Below are positions 35,806 through 44,693 of a DNA stretch of 64,000 nt, piece after piece. Under the pieces are notes generated by a model that saw only the letters and a program-made list of their open reading frames with translations, was not told where the DNA came from and ran no database searches. Each line of letters begins with the position of its first letter. Position 1 is the first letter of the stretch. This DNA comes from Rhizobium sp. LC145 (GTDB lineage: Bacteria; Pseudomonadota; Alphaproteobacteria; Rhizobiales; Rhizobiaceae). The DNA is taken from the NCBI RefSeq assembly GCF_001005825.1, contig NZ_LBHV01000008.1:188501-252500 (forward strand), given 5' to 3'. Position numbers and translations under genes: made by a program.

Positions 35806-36687
35806 GTGAGTCAGATCGCTTTCTGGGGAGCTGTCGAGCTGGGGCTGGTTTATGCCTTCGTTGCCATCGGCGTTTTCCTCGCTTTCCGGGTATTGGATTT
35901 TCCCGACCTTACCGTCGACGGGTCTTTTCCCCTCGGCGCGGCTGTAACCGCGGTTCTCATCATCGCAGGCGTCAATCCCTGGCTGGCCGCTGCGGTAGCC
36001 ATGGTCGCGGGTGCTCTCGCGGGAATGGTGACGGCGCTTCTCAACGTCCGCTTCCGCATCCTCAACCTGCTCGCGTCGATCCTCACGATGATCGCCCTGT
36101 TCTCGGTGAACCTGCGCGTGATGGGGAAACCGAACGTCGCGCTGATCAACGCCGACACGATGTTGAGCCCCTTCTTCGGCCTGGGCCTGAGGGAGTTCTA
36201 CGTCCGGCCGCTTTTCGTCGGCATACTTGTCATCGTGGCCATCGTGTTCGTCTGGCGCTTCCTTGTAAGCGACGTGGGGCTTTCGATGCGCGCGACGGGC
36301 GCGAACCCCCGGATGGCCCGCGCTCAGGGCATCGACACGAGCCGGCAGATCTATCTCGGCATGGCGATCTCGAATGCGCTCGTCGCCTTGGGAGGCGCGC
36401 TTTTCGCCCAGACCAATGGCTTTGCGGACGTGACTTCCGGCGTGGGCACGATCGTCGTCGGTCTCGCAGCCGTCATCATCGGAGAAACGCTGCTCGGCAC
36501 CAGGGGCATACTGATCGCGCTCATCGGCTGCGTGCTGGGTTCGATCCTCTATCGCATCGCCATCCAGCTGGCGCTCTCGACTGATGTGCTCGGCCTCCAG
36601 GCTTCCGATCTCAATTTCGTAACGGCCCTGCTCGTCACCGTGGCGCTCGTCCTGCCTCGCCTTCGTCGCGGAGGGGCTGCATCGTGA
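35806..36687 (+). CDS. ABC transporter permease (COG4120 type)
   Basis: Membrane subunit of the importer, 293 residues, with about eight hydrophobic helices. It resembles the branched-chain amino-acid/ribose permease class (AIGVFLAFRVLDFPDLTVDGSFPLGAAVTA; MRATGANPRMARAQGID). The start is GTG, with AAGGGG upstream. Its stop overlaps the GTG start of the ATPase gene as GTGA. Confidence 0.9.
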   Translation: MSQIAFWGAVELGLVYAFVAIGVFLAFRVLDFPDLTVDGSFPLGAAVTAVLIIAGVNPWLAAAVAMVAGALAGMVTALLNVRFRILNLLASILTMIALFSVNLRVMGKPNVALINADTMLSPFFGLGLREFYVRPLFVGILVIVAIVFVWRFLVSDVGLSMRATGANPRMARAQGIDTSRQIYLGMAISNALVALGGALFAQTNGFADVTSGVGTIVVGLAAVIIGETLLGTRGILIALIGCVLGSILYRIAIQLALSTDVLGLQASDLNFVTALLVTVALVLPRLRRGGAAS

Positions 36688-37478
36688 TTTCGCTCAAGGA
36701 CATCAAGGTTATCTTCGGGCGCGGCACGCCGCTGCAGAAACAGGCGCTGAACGGCGTCAGCCTGACGATCGAGGAAGGTTCCTTCGTCACCGTGATCGGC
36801 TCCAACGGGGCCGGAAAGTCGACGCTGCTCGGCGTGCTCGCCGGCGATGTCATCGCGACCGAAGGACAGGTGGTGATCGGTGGAACCGACGTCACGCGAA
36901 AAGCGACCGCGGCGCGCGCGGGTCTCGTCGCCCGGGTCTTCCAAGACCCGCTGGCGGGAAGCTGCGGGTCACTTTCGATCGAGGAAAATCTCGCCCTTGC
37001 CGCACGGCGTGGCGAAAAGCGCGGTCTTGTCGCGGCACTCGGTCCGAAGCGCCGCGAACTTTTCCGCGAACGGGTCGCGGACCTCAATCTCGGCCTCGAG
37101 AACCGCATGAGCGACCGGATGGATCTGCTTTCCGGTGGCCAGCGCCAGGCGGTCTCGCTCGTGATGGCGACGCTTGCGGGTTCCGAAGTGCTGCTTCTCG
37201 ACGAGCATACCGCCGCGCTCGATCCAGGGATGGCGGAATTCATCATGAACCTCACCCGGAAGATCGTCTCCGAGCGCAAGCTGACGACGTTGATGGTCAC
37301 CCATTCCATGCGCCAGGCGCTGGACTACGGCCATCGCACGGTCATGCTTCACGGCGGTGAGATCGTGCTCGACGTCGCCGGAGACAATCGCAAGAACCTT
37401 CAGGTCGAAGATCTGATCGAGATGTTCCGCAAGATGCGCGGCCAGACCCTCGACGACGACGAGCTGCTGATCGGCTGA
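36684..37478 (+). CDS. ABC transporter ATP-binding protein (COG1101 type)
   Basis: ATPase of the importer, 264 residues. Walker A GSNGAGKST, signature LSGGQRQAVSLVMA, Walker B EVLLLDEHTAALDP and switch MVTHS are present; the DEH variant, in place of DEP, is usual in this subgroup. GTG start overlaps the permease stop by 4 bp with GGAGGGG upstream. It ends against a palindromic repeat that fills the gap to the convergent LysE gene. Confidence 0.92.
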   Translation: MISLKDIKVIFGRGTPLQKQALNGVSLTIEEGSFVTVIGSNGAGKSTLLGVLAGDVIATEGQVVIGGTDVTRKATAARAGLVARVFQDPLAGSCGSLSIEENLALAARRGEKRGLVAALGPKRRELFRERVADLNLGLENRMSDRMDLLSGGQRQAVSLVMATLAGSEVLLLDEHTAALDPGMAEFIMNLTRKIVSERKLTTLMVTHSMRQALDYGHRTVMLHGGEIVLDVAGDNRKNLQVEDLIEMFRKMRGQTLDDDELLIG

Positions 37479-37493
37479 GTAGTTGTGTTTTAC

Positions 37494-37537
37494 GCAATTC
37501 CAGACGCAAAACCGCTGCACACTTTTGCTGGAATTGC
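37494..37537. repeat. Interspersed palindromic repeat / bidirectional terminator
   Basis: GCAATTCCA (37494-37502) plus GCAAAA (37506-37511) pair perfectly with TTTTGC (37523-37528) plus TGGAATTGC (37529-37537), leaving a 3-nt bulge and an 11-nt loop. The element fills nearly the whole 59-bp gap between two convergent stops. It closely resembles a repeat that I remember as very common between genes in Rhizobiales genomes. It may terminate transcription from both sides. Confidence 0.7.
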
Positions 37538-38179
37538 TTACCTTGCCTGGGTGAGGAAGATCTTCGCGGCGAAGACGGAAAAGACACCGGCAAAGGTGTA
37601 GTCGATGCCGCGCAGTACCTTCGGATTTGCCTGTAGCCAATTCGACAGCCGGTCGGCGGCGAGCGCTGCGAGCACGTTCACGGGCATGCCGAGCACGATG
37701 AAAAAGATGCCGAAGAAGATGAGCTTCTGCGTGACGGCCGGATCGTGTGCCGTCACGAATTGCGGCAGGAAGGTCATGAAGAAGATGATGACCTTCGGGT
37801 TCAGGATATTGACCCAGAAGCCGGTGGAGATATTGGCGAGCGCGCTGCTCTTGGATTGCTCCACCTTCTTGACCGAAAAGCTGGAACCGAAGCGGATCGC
37901 CTGGATGGCGAGCCAGAGCAGGTAAGCGGCCCCACCCGTCTTGAGAATGAAGAAGGCCGTCGGCGAGGCGGTGATCAGCGCGGAAATGCCGAAGGCCACC
38001 AGAAGCGTGTGGCAGACCACGCCGAGGCTGGTACCGAGCACCACGAAAAGTGCTGCCCGCCGCCCTTGCCCCAGCGCCCGGCTGATCGAGAGCGTCATGT
38101 CGGGGCCGGGCGTCAGCGCCAGCAGCAGGCTTGCCGCCGTAAAGGCGAGGAGGGTAGACAAATTGGGCAAGAAATCCAT
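37538..38179 (-). CDS. LysE/RhtB family exporter
   Basis: Inner-membrane exporter of amino acids or their derivatives, 213 residues with six hydrophobic helices. The family signature ALTPGPDMTLSISRALGQGRRAAL is near the N-terminus, and FWVNILNPKVIIFFMTFLPQF in the middle. Substrate not deducible (homoserine, threonine, lysine and others are exported by relatives). It is 62 bp downstream of the SDR gene on the same strand, so the two may be cotranscribed. Confidence 0.92.
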   Translation of the reverse strand: MDFLPNLSTLLAFTAASLLLALTPGPDMTLSISRALGQGRRAALFVVLGTSLGVVCHTLLVAFGISALITASPTAFFILKTGGAAYLLWLAIQAIRFGSSFSVKKVEQSKSSALANISTGFWVNILNPKVIIFFMTFLPQFVTAHDPAVTQKLIFFGIFFIVLGMPVNVLAALAADRLSNWLQANPKVLRGIDYTFAGVFSVFAAKIFLTQAR

Positions 38180-38241
38180 GGCACTCTCACGAAAGCCGAT
38201 AAGCCTGCACCTTCAATATCCGGCTTTTCATCGAATGCCAA

Positions 38242-39102
38242 TCATCCGCGTCTTGCGATGAACGCTCTCGCCGCTTCGGCAAAATCGGGATGCCAGCGGG
38301 ACAGTGGTGGGCGGTTCTCGATGATGTCGCCGATCGCCCAGGCCATGCGGCGCTCGTCGGTCGCGCGGTCGACGTCGTTGTCGGGGCAGAGAATGTAGAA
38401 GTCTCCCCGCTCCAGGCTGGTCAGCATGAACTCCACTGTCTGTTCCGGCGTCCAGGCGCCCTCCGGCTTTTCGGTGCGGCCATGTGCCGTCAAACCGGTA
38501 TAGACGAAGCCGGGGATGAGGAGATGCGCCGTCACCTTGCAATCGGGCGTGTTGCGCAATTCGTGCTGAAGCGCTTCCGTGAAAGCCTTCACGCCGGCCT
38601 TGGCGACATTATAGGCCGGGTCGCCCGGCGGTGTGGTAATGCCTTGCTTCGAGCCGGTATTGATGATGAGCGATGGCTCGCCATGGGCGATCATGCCCGG
38701 CCCGAAGATGCGCGCACCCTGTATGACGCCGAGGAGGTTGACCGCGAATACATTGTCCCAGTTGGCCTGCGGTCCGAAAAGGCTGCTGCCCGGCTGGATG
38801 CCGGCATTGTTCATCAGCACATGCACGCGTCCGAAACGCTGCAGCACCGCCCTTTCCAGCGCTTCGATCTCGCCCGGCTTCGAAACGTCCGTGCCGATGG
38901 CGGCCACATCCGTCTCGCCGTCCTCGGCAAGCGCGGCGACCTCGCGGCAGGCTTCGGCAAGACGATCGCCCTCCAGATCGGCAAGCACTACCGAGAGACC
39001 GAGGCGAGCGAATTCCTTGGCGGCGGCAAGCCCGATACCGGATGCAGCACCGGTAACGACCGCGACATTGTCTTTCTTCAGAGCAGGATGAGTGACTGCC
39101 AT
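38242..39102 (-). CDS. Short-chain dehydrogenase/reductase
   Basis: NAD(P)-dependent oxidoreductase with a Rossmann fold, 286 residues. Nucleotide motif VTGAASGIGLAAA, NNAGIQPG, catalytic Tyr-Lys in YNVAKAG and a Ser upstream (NTGSKQG) are present. GGGAG precedes the ATG at 39102. The substrate is unknown; the C-terminal WTPEQTVEFMLTSLERGDFYI region does not match a specific subfamily that I recognise. Probable operon with the LysE-type exporter downstream. Confidence 0.9.
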   Translation of the reverse strand: MAVTHPALKKDNVAVVTGAASGIGLAAAKEFARLGLSVVLADLEGDRLAEACREVAALAEDGETDVAAIGTDVSKPGEIEALERAVLQRFGRVHVLMNNAGIQPGSSLFGPQANWDNVFAVNLLGVIQGARIFGPGMIAHGEPSLIINTGSKQGITTPPGDPAYNVAKAGVKAFTEALQHELRNTPDCKVTAHLLIPGFVYTGLTAHGRTEKPEGAWTPEQTVEFMLTSLERGDFYILCPDNDVDRATDERRMAWAIGDIIENRPPLSRWHPDFAEAARAFIARRG

Positions 39103-39202
39103 CTGCGATCTCCCGTTTGATATTGCGGTGCGGTAACTAGCGATATGGTTTCCCGAATAGAGCCCGTCAACATGGCAGGGGTGTTACAGGAGCCGCTTTC
39201 CC

Positions 39203-39230
39203 TTGCACCTACCGATAAACTCGCTAAAAG
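39203..39230 (+). promoter_or_regulatory. Predicted promoter of argG
   Basis: TTGCAC (39203-39208), a 16-bp spacer and TAAAAG (39225-39230) form a plausible -35/-10 pair 66 bp upstream of the argG start. By inspection only. Confidence 0.4.
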
Positions 39231-39295
39231 TGCCGCGATCCCCTGGAAACCGCGGCTTGACCGGGCCGCCTCACCGTAGACGGACTTGAAATCAA

Positions 39296-40519
39296 ATGGC
39301 ACTCCCGAAAGACGTTAAGAAGGTCGTTCTCGCCTATTCCGGCGGCCTCGACACCTCGATCATCCTGAAATGGCTGCAAACCGAACTCGGCGCCGAAGTG
39401 GTGACTTTCACGGCCGATCTCGGCCAGGGCGAGGAACTGGAACCCGCCCGCAAGAAAGCCGAGATGCTGGGCATCAAGGAAATTTTCATCGAGGACGTGC
39501 GCGAGGAGTTCGTGCGCGATTTCGTCTTCCCGATGTTCCGCGCCAACGCCGTCTATGAAGGCGTCTACCTGCTGGGTACGTCGATCGCCCGGCCACTCAT
39601 CTCCAAGCACCTGATCGAGATCGCCAAAAAGACCGGCGCCGACGCGATCGCCCACGGCGCGACCGGCAAGGGCAACGATCAGGTTCGCTTCGAGCTTTCG
39701 GCTTACGCGCTGAACCCGGACATCAAGATCATCGCCCCCTGGCGCGACTGGTCCTTCAAGAGCCGCACGGATCTCCTGAACTTTGCCGAACAGCACCAAA
39801 TTCCGGTCGCCAAGGACAAGAAGGGCGAAGCGCCGTTCTCGGTCGACGCGAACCTGCTGCACTCCTCGTCCGAGGGCAAGGTTCTGGAAGACCCGGCTCA
39901 GGAAGCTCCGGAATATGTGCATATGCGCACGATTTCCCCGGAAGCCGCTCCCGACAAGGCGACCGTCATCAAGATCGGTTTCCAGAAAGGCGACGCGGTT
40001 TCCATCAATGGCGTAGCCATGTCTCCGGCAACGCTGCTGGCGACGCTCAACAACTATGGCCGCGACAACGGCATCGGCCGCCTCGACCTTGTCGAGAACC
40101 GCTTCGTCGGCATGAAGTCCCGCGGCGTCTATGAAACGCCCGGCGGCACCATCCTGCTCGCCGCACATCGCGCGATCGAATCCATCACGCTTGATCGGGG
40201 TGCCGCGCACCTGAAGGACGAGCTGATGCCGCGCTATGCAGAGCTCATCTATTACGGCTTCTGGTTCTCGCCGGAACGCGAAATGCTGCAGGCCCTGATC
40301 GACAAGAGCCAGGAGCATGTGGAAGGCGAAGTGACGCTGAAGCTCTACAAGGGCAATGTCATGGTCACCGGCCGGGAAAGCGAGAAATCGCTCTACTTCG
40401 ACAAGCTGGTCACTTTCGAGGACGACCAGGGCGCCTATGACCAGAAGGATGCGGCGGGCTTCATCAAGCTCAACGCACTCAGACTGCGAACGCTCGCCAA
40501 GCGCAATCTCGGCCAGTAA
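39296..40519 (+). CDS. argG: Argininosuccinate synthase
   Basis: Joins citrulline and aspartate with ATP in the penultimate step of arginine synthesis. The 407-residue protein has the PP-loop ATP motif [11 protein letters not shown] near residue 12, [13 protein letters not shown] and the C-terminal tetramerisation region. It stands alone between divergent SDR and convergent MFS genes and ends in a clear terminator. No arginine-repressor site was identified by eye. Confidence 0.97.
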   Translation: MALPKDVKKVVLAYSGGLDTSIILKWLQTELGAEVVTFTADLGQGEELEPARKKAEMLGIKEIFIEDVREEFVRDFVFPMFRANAVYEGVYLLGTSIARPLISKHLIEIAKKTGADAIAHGATGKGNDQVRFELSAYALNPDIKIIAPWRDWSFKSRTDLLNFAEQHQIPVAKDKKGEAPFSVDANLLHSSSEGKVLEDPAQEAPEYVHMRTISPEAAPDKATVIKIGFQKGDAVSINGVAMSPATLLATLNNYGRDNGIGRLDLVENRFVGMKSRGVYETPGGTILLAAHRAIESITLDRGAAHLKDELMPRYAELIYYGFWFSPEREMLQALIDKSQEHVEGEVTLKLYKGNVMVTGRESEKSLYFDKLVTFEDDQGAYDQKDAAGFIKLNALRLRTLAKRNLGQ

Positions 40520-40542
40520 GCGAACCGAAAAAACGATCCTGC

Positions 40543-40575
40543 GCCCGTCTCCTTGAATGAGGAGGCGGGCTTTTT
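40543..40575 (+). terminator. Terminator after argG
   Basis: GCCCGTCTCC (40543-40552) pairs with GGAGGCGGGC (40561-40570) over 10 bp with one wobble, followed by TTTTT (40571-40575). The T-run overlaps the stop codon of the convergent MFS gene. Confidence 0.9.
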
Positions 40576-41782
40576 ATTGGCGGCCGGTCAGCCGGTAGAA
40601 AACGTAGCTGCCGACGGCGAGATATTGCATGCAGGGGATGATGATGCCGAGCGAGGTCAGCGGTTCGCCGAGCGCGGAGGCGGCCACTCCGCCGGCGAAG
40701 CCCCCACCCATCTGGATGAATCCCATCAAAGCGGCTGCAGACCCCGCCATGTGCGGGAAAGGCGCAAGGCCGATGGTGATGATATGAGGTGTCAGGAACG
40801 CCATGCCGAAGGTAGCGACGGCGACCGGCCCCATGATCGAGAGAAACGAGAGCGGCAGGAAAAAGACCGAGAGAAGCATCAGCGTGCCGCCCGCGCCGCT
40901 GAAGCAAAGCCCGATCACCACCGCCTGTGGGCCGGCGAGATGTTTGGAGACCAGCCGTAAGATGACGGAGCCGCTCAGATAGGCGCCGGTCTGCATCAGC
41001 ATGCCGAGGCCGAACTGCGTGGGGCTGAGGCCGACAGCATCGATCAGCACGAAGGGCAGCATGGTTCCCTGTGCATAGAGCGCGCCGATCGTCCCTCCCA
41101 ACACGAGGGAGGGCAGGAGGAAGCGCAGGTCGACGATCAACCCGGCATAGGCGGAGAAGAGTTTCAGCGGCTTCAACCGATCTCTGTCCGGCACCACGGT
41201 TTCGCGCAGGAACAGCATGCAGCTCGTCAGGGCGATGAGCCCGAACAGGATCATCAGCAGGAAGACCGATTGCCAGCCGAAGCTCGAGGCCGCCAATCCG
41301 CCGATCGTCGGACCGATAGCGGGGCCGATCGCCAGGATGATGCCGATCATGTTCATGATGCGGGCTGCCTGTGGGCCGACGAAAAGGTCGCGTACAACCG
41401 CCCTGGAGACGGTGAGGCCTACCGAAGCGCCAATGCCCTGCACCAGACGGGCGGCCAGTATCCACTCCACCGTCGGCGCGAAGGCAGCCATGATCGACCC
41501 TGCCAGATAGATCGAGAGAAAGATGATCGTCGCCACCCGGCGGCCATAGGCATCGGAGACGGGGCCGGCCAGGAGCTGGGCAAGGGCAAACCCGCCGAAA
41601 TAAAGCGAGAGGCTGAGCTTTATGGCCGCTTCCGTCGTGCCGAAGGCCCGGACGAGTTCCGGCATGGCCGGCGTATAGATAGCCATGGAGATAGGCCCTA
41701 CCGCCGTCAGCAGCGCGCCGAGCAGGGTGGTGCGGCGCTCGCTCATCGCGGCGGGCATGGGCGCGCAACTATCGGCTTTCAT
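40574..41782 (-). CDS. Bcr/CflA-type multidrug MFS exporter
   Basis: Inner-membrane drug:H+ antiporter of the DHA1 (Bcr/CflA) family, 402 residues with twelve helices. Signatures are YTPAMPELVRAFG in loop 1, the motif-A loop AGPVSDAYGRRV and motif C-like GPAIGPTIGG. Its 5' end overlaps the marR-type gene's 3' end by 14 bp, so both are one unit. The start is uncertain: MKADSC at 41782 has no good ribosome site, and MSERRTTLL at 41746 is a possible alternative. Confidence 0.9.
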   Translation of the reverse strand: MKADSCAPMPAAMSERRTTLLGALLTAVGPISMAIYTPAMPELVRAFGTTEAAIKLSLSLYFGGFALAQLLAGPVSDAYGRRVATIIFLSIYLAGSIMAAFAPTVEWILAARLVQGIGASVGLTVSRAVVRDLFVGPQAARIMNMIGIILAIGPAIGPTIGGLAASSFGWQSVFLLMILFGLIALTSCMLFLRETVVPDRDRLKPLKLFSAYAGLIVDLRFLLPSLVLGGTIGALYAQGTMLPFVLIDAVGLSPTQFGLGMLMQTGAYLSGSVILRLVSKHLAGPQAVVIGLCFSGAGGTLMLLSVFFLPLSFLSIMGPVAVATFGMAFLTPHIITIGLAPFPHMAGSAAALMGFIQMGGGFAGGVAASALGEPLTSLGIIIPCMQYLAVGSYVFYRLTGRQ

Positions 41783-42248
41783 CTGCCGCGGCGGGGGAGG
41801 GAGAGCTATTGGCCATCTGAAGGTTGGCGTTGAAGATTTTCAGGGTATCGTCGAGCAGAAACCGGTCTTCCTCGCTCATGCCCTCCGTGGCCTCGACCAT
41901 CACGGCACGCAATTCGTTGCGCACGCGCTCGATCAGATCGCCGGAGCTTTCGGTGAGGGTGATCCTTTTTGCCCGCCGGTCTGCGGAGCATTGCTGACGC
42001 TCTATCAATCCCAAGGCCTGAAACTTGTCGAGATAGGTGCAGAGCGTCATCGGCTCGACACCCATGCGCGCTGCGATATCGAGCTGACGGCTGCCACCGG
42101 CCGCAGCAATGGTGAGAAGGGCCCTGGCTTCTCCCGGCGTGATGCCGAGCCCTGCCTGGCTGATGCGCCGCTCGAAGGCGACCCGCATCAAGCGGGCACT
42201 GTCGCTGACCAGAAAGCCAAGCGTATAGAGATCGGGACGGGCGCCCAT
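41769..42248 (-). CDS. MarR family transcriptional regulator
   Basis: Dimeric winged-helix repressor, 159 residues. The DNA-binding core is visible: ITPGEARALLTIAAAGGSRQLDIAARMGVEPMTLCTYLDKFQALGLIERQ and the wing SADRRAKRITLTESG-like segment. It is the first gene of a unit with the overlapping MFS exporter gene and probably represses both. A 15-bp palindrome 18 bp upstream of its start is a likely operator. Inducing ligand unknown. Confidence 0.93.
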   Translation of the reverse strand: MGARPDLYTLGFLVSDSARLMRVAFERRISQAGLGITPGEARALLTIAAAGGSRQLDIAARMGVEPMTLCTYLDKFQALGLIERQQCSADRRAKRITLTESSGDLIERVRNELRAVMVEATEGMSEEDRFLLDDTLKIFNANLQMANSSPSPAAADESR

Positions 42249-42265
42249 CGTTCCTCACAAAATTC

Positions 42266-42280
42266 GTAAGGCACGCTTAC
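42266..42280. promoter_or_regulatory. Candidate MarR operator palindrome
   Basis: GTAAG-GCACG-CTTAC is a perfect 5-bp inverted repeat with 5-bp spacer, 18 bp upstream of the MarR-type gene, a typical place for auto-repression. Function inferred from position only. Confidence 0.5.
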
Positions 42281-42476
42281 TATCTTTCCGGGCAAGCGCC
42301 AATGAAAAGCGGCCGTAGATCGCGTTGACAACGCAAATGTGTTCGCGAAAGCTGTCCGGGAGGGACAAAACCCCATCGAGATGTGCTTTCTTGCCGAAGG
42401 TACATGTCCACCGGTAATAACATTCCCTCCGCCTTCGCCTATATGAGGGCGACCTGTCATTTCAAAGGATGTTTCG

Positions 42477-44558
42477 ATGGCAAATTTCCCCAACCCCGCG
42501 CTCGTGAACTGGAACGGCCATCACGGCCTGCCGCAATTCGATCAGGTGAGGGATGAGGATTTTGCGCCCGCTTTCGATGCGGCGCTTGCAGCCCACGAAA
42601 CTGAAATCGACCAGATCGCCAACAATCCAGACGAGCCGAGCTTTGCCAATACGGTCGTGGCGCTGGAAATCGCGGGTGACGAGCTTTCACGGGTTTCGGC
42701 GCTGTTCTGGAACAAGGCCGGTGCTCACACCAATGATAGGATTCAGACGCTGGAGCGCGAAATCGCGCCGAGGATGTCGCGGCACTATTCCAAGATCGGC
42801 ATGAATGCAGCTCTTTTCGCCCGCATCGATTCCCTTTGGGAAAAGCGGGAGGAACTCGGCCTTACCGTCGAGGAAAAGCGAGTGCTGGAACGCCACTGGA
42901 AGGGCTTCGTGCGCGCCGGTGCCAAGCTTGCCAAAGCCGAACAGGAGCGGCTGGCCGACATCAACGAGAAGCTGGCCGGGTTCGGCGCACGTTTTGGCCA
43001 GAATGTACTGGGCGACGAGAGGGAATGGTCGCTTAAGCTGTCGGACAAGGCCGATCTTGAAGGCCTCCCTTCCTTCCTGCGCGATGCCATGGCGGCGGGG
43101 GCTCGCGAGCGCGGTGAAGACGGCTATGCTGTGACATTGTCGCGCTCGATCATCGAGCCGTTCCTGACATTCTCCAGCCGCCGGGATCTGCGCGAGCAGG
43201 CCTTCAAGGCCTGGGTTGCACGGGGCGAAAACGGCGGCGAGAGGGACAATATCGGCATCGTGCGGGAAATGCTGGCGCTGCGCGCCGAAAAGGCGGGGCT
43301 TCTCGGCTACAAGAACTTCGCGGATTACAAGCTCGACGACACCATGGCGAAAACCCCGGAGGCGGTGGACAAGCTGCTGCGCGAGGTCTGGAGGATGGCG
43401 CGAGCCAAGGCGCTGGAGGAAGAGGCAAGCCTTGCTGGATTGATTGCGGAGGAGGGCGGAAACCACGAGGTCATGCCCTGGGATTGGCGGCACTACGCCG
43501 AAAAGCTGCGCGAGCGGACCTTCGATTTTTCCGAATCCGAATTGAAGCCTTACCTGCAGCTCGAAAAGATTATCGAGGCCTGCTTCGATGTCGCCGAACG
43601 CCTGTTCGGCATTGAGGCCGCGGAGGTCAAAGGCGTTGCAGCCTATCACCCCGATGTCCGTGTTTTCGAGATTCGGGAAAAAGGGGGAGCGTTGAAGGCG
43701 CTTTTCCTGGGCGACTATTTTGCGCGGCCTTCCAAGCGTTCCGGAGCCTGGATGAGTTCATTCCAGTCGCAGCACAAGCTGCCGCTGACGAATGGCACGA
43801 CGGGCGAATTGCCGATCGTCTATAATGTCTGCAATTTCGCCAAGCCGGCCGAAGGCAAGCCGGCATTGCTCTCCCTCGACGATGCACGCACGCTTTTCCA
43901 TGAATTCGGCCATGCGCTGCACGGTATGCTTTCGGATGTCACCTATCCGTCCGTCTCGGGTACGGCGGTCGCTCGCGACTTCGTCGAGCTGCCCTCCCAA
44001 CTTTACGAGCACTGGCTGACCGTGCCGGAAATCCTCGAAAAATACGCCGTCCATCATCAGACCGGCGAACCCATGCCGAAGGCACTTCTCGATAAGGTAT
44101 TGGCTGCCCGCACCTTCGATGCCGGTTTTGCGACAGTGGAATTCACTTCGTCCGCACTGGTGGACATGGCTTTCCACACACGAGATATAGTCGAAGACCC
44201 GATGGCAGTGCAGAGGCAAGTGCTTGTCGAGATCGGCATGCCGACCTCAATCGTCATGCGGCATGCCACGCCCCATTTCCAGCACGTCTTCTCGGGCGAC
44301 GGCTATTCGGCGGGTTATTATTCCTACATGTGGTCGGAAGTGCTCGATGCGGATGCTTTCGCCGCCTTCGAGGAAACCGGCAATGTCTTCGATCCGGTGA
44401 TGGCGCGCAAACTGAAGAACAATATCTATTCCGTCGGCGCTTCGATCGATCCGGAGGAAACCTACAGGGCCTTCCGCGGCAAGCTTCCCGATCCCCAGGC
44501 CATGCTCAGGAAAAAGGGACTTGCCATGGTCGAGGAACTCGCCGGCAGCGATGCCTGA
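42477..44558 (+). CDS. M3 family oligopeptidase (Dcp/PrlC type)
   Basis: Cytoplasmic zinc metallopeptidase of 693 residues, related to oligopeptidase A (PrlC) and dipeptidyl carboxypeptidase (Dcp). The zinc site HEFGH is at residues 475-479 with the following ALHGM, and the C-terminal GYSAGYYSYMWSEVLDADAF substrate-binding segment is typical. AAGGATG precedes the ATG. It probably degrades signal peptides and short peptides. Stands alone ahead of typA. Confidence 0.93.
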   Translation: MANFPNPALVNWNGHHGLPQFDQVRDEDFAPAFDAALAAHETEIDQIANNPDEPSFANTVVALEIAGDELSRVSALFWNKAGAHTNDRIQTLEREIAPRMSRHYSKIGMNAALFARIDSLWEKREELGLTVEEKRVLERHWKGFVRAGAKLAKAEQERLADINEKLAGFGARFGQNVLGDEREWSLKLSDKADLEGLPSFLRDAMAAGARERGEDGYAVTLSRSIIEPFLTFSSRRDLREQAFKAWVARGENGGERDNIGIVREMLALRAEKAGLLGYKNFADYKLDDTMAKTPEAVDKLLREVWRMARAKALEEEASLAGLIAEEGGNHEVMPWDWRHYAEKLRERTFDFSESELKPYLQLEKIIEACFDVAERLFGIEAAEVKGVAAYHPDVRVFEIREKGGALKALFLGDYFARPSKRSGAWMSSFQSQHKLPLTNGTTGELPIVYNVCNFAKPAEGKPALLSLDDARTLFHEFGHALHGMLSDVTYPSVSGTAVARDFVELPSQLYEHWLTVPEILEKYAVHHQTGEPMPKALLDKVLAARTFDAGFATVEFTSSALVDMAFHTRDIVEDPMAVQRQVLVEIGMPTSIVMRHATPHFQHVFSGDGYSAGYYSYMWSEVLDADAFAAFEETGNVFDPVMARKLKNNIYSVGASIDPEETYRAFRGKLPDPQAMLRKKGLAMVEELAGSDA

Positions 44559-44620
44559 TCGGCACTGCAGGGCAGTCCTGCCGAGAGTGGTTGGCTAGCC
44601 CCCTTTCGCAAATGCAAAAA

Positions 44621-44664
44621 AACGGGTATGAGCGCGCCAACGAAATATGGCGCGTCCTCCCGTT
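44621..44664 (+). promoter_or_regulatory. Two-part hairpin in the typA leader
   Basis: AACGGG (44621-44626) pairs with CCCGTT (44659-44664), and inside it GCGCGCCA (44632-44639) pairs with TGGCGCGT (44648-44655, one wobble), loop ACGAAATA. The structure lies 29 bp before the typA ATG and has no following T-run, so it is a leader structure rather than a terminator. Confidence 0.5.
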
Positions 44665-44693
44665 AGTGCGCCTCAGCTTCAGAGATATCCAAT

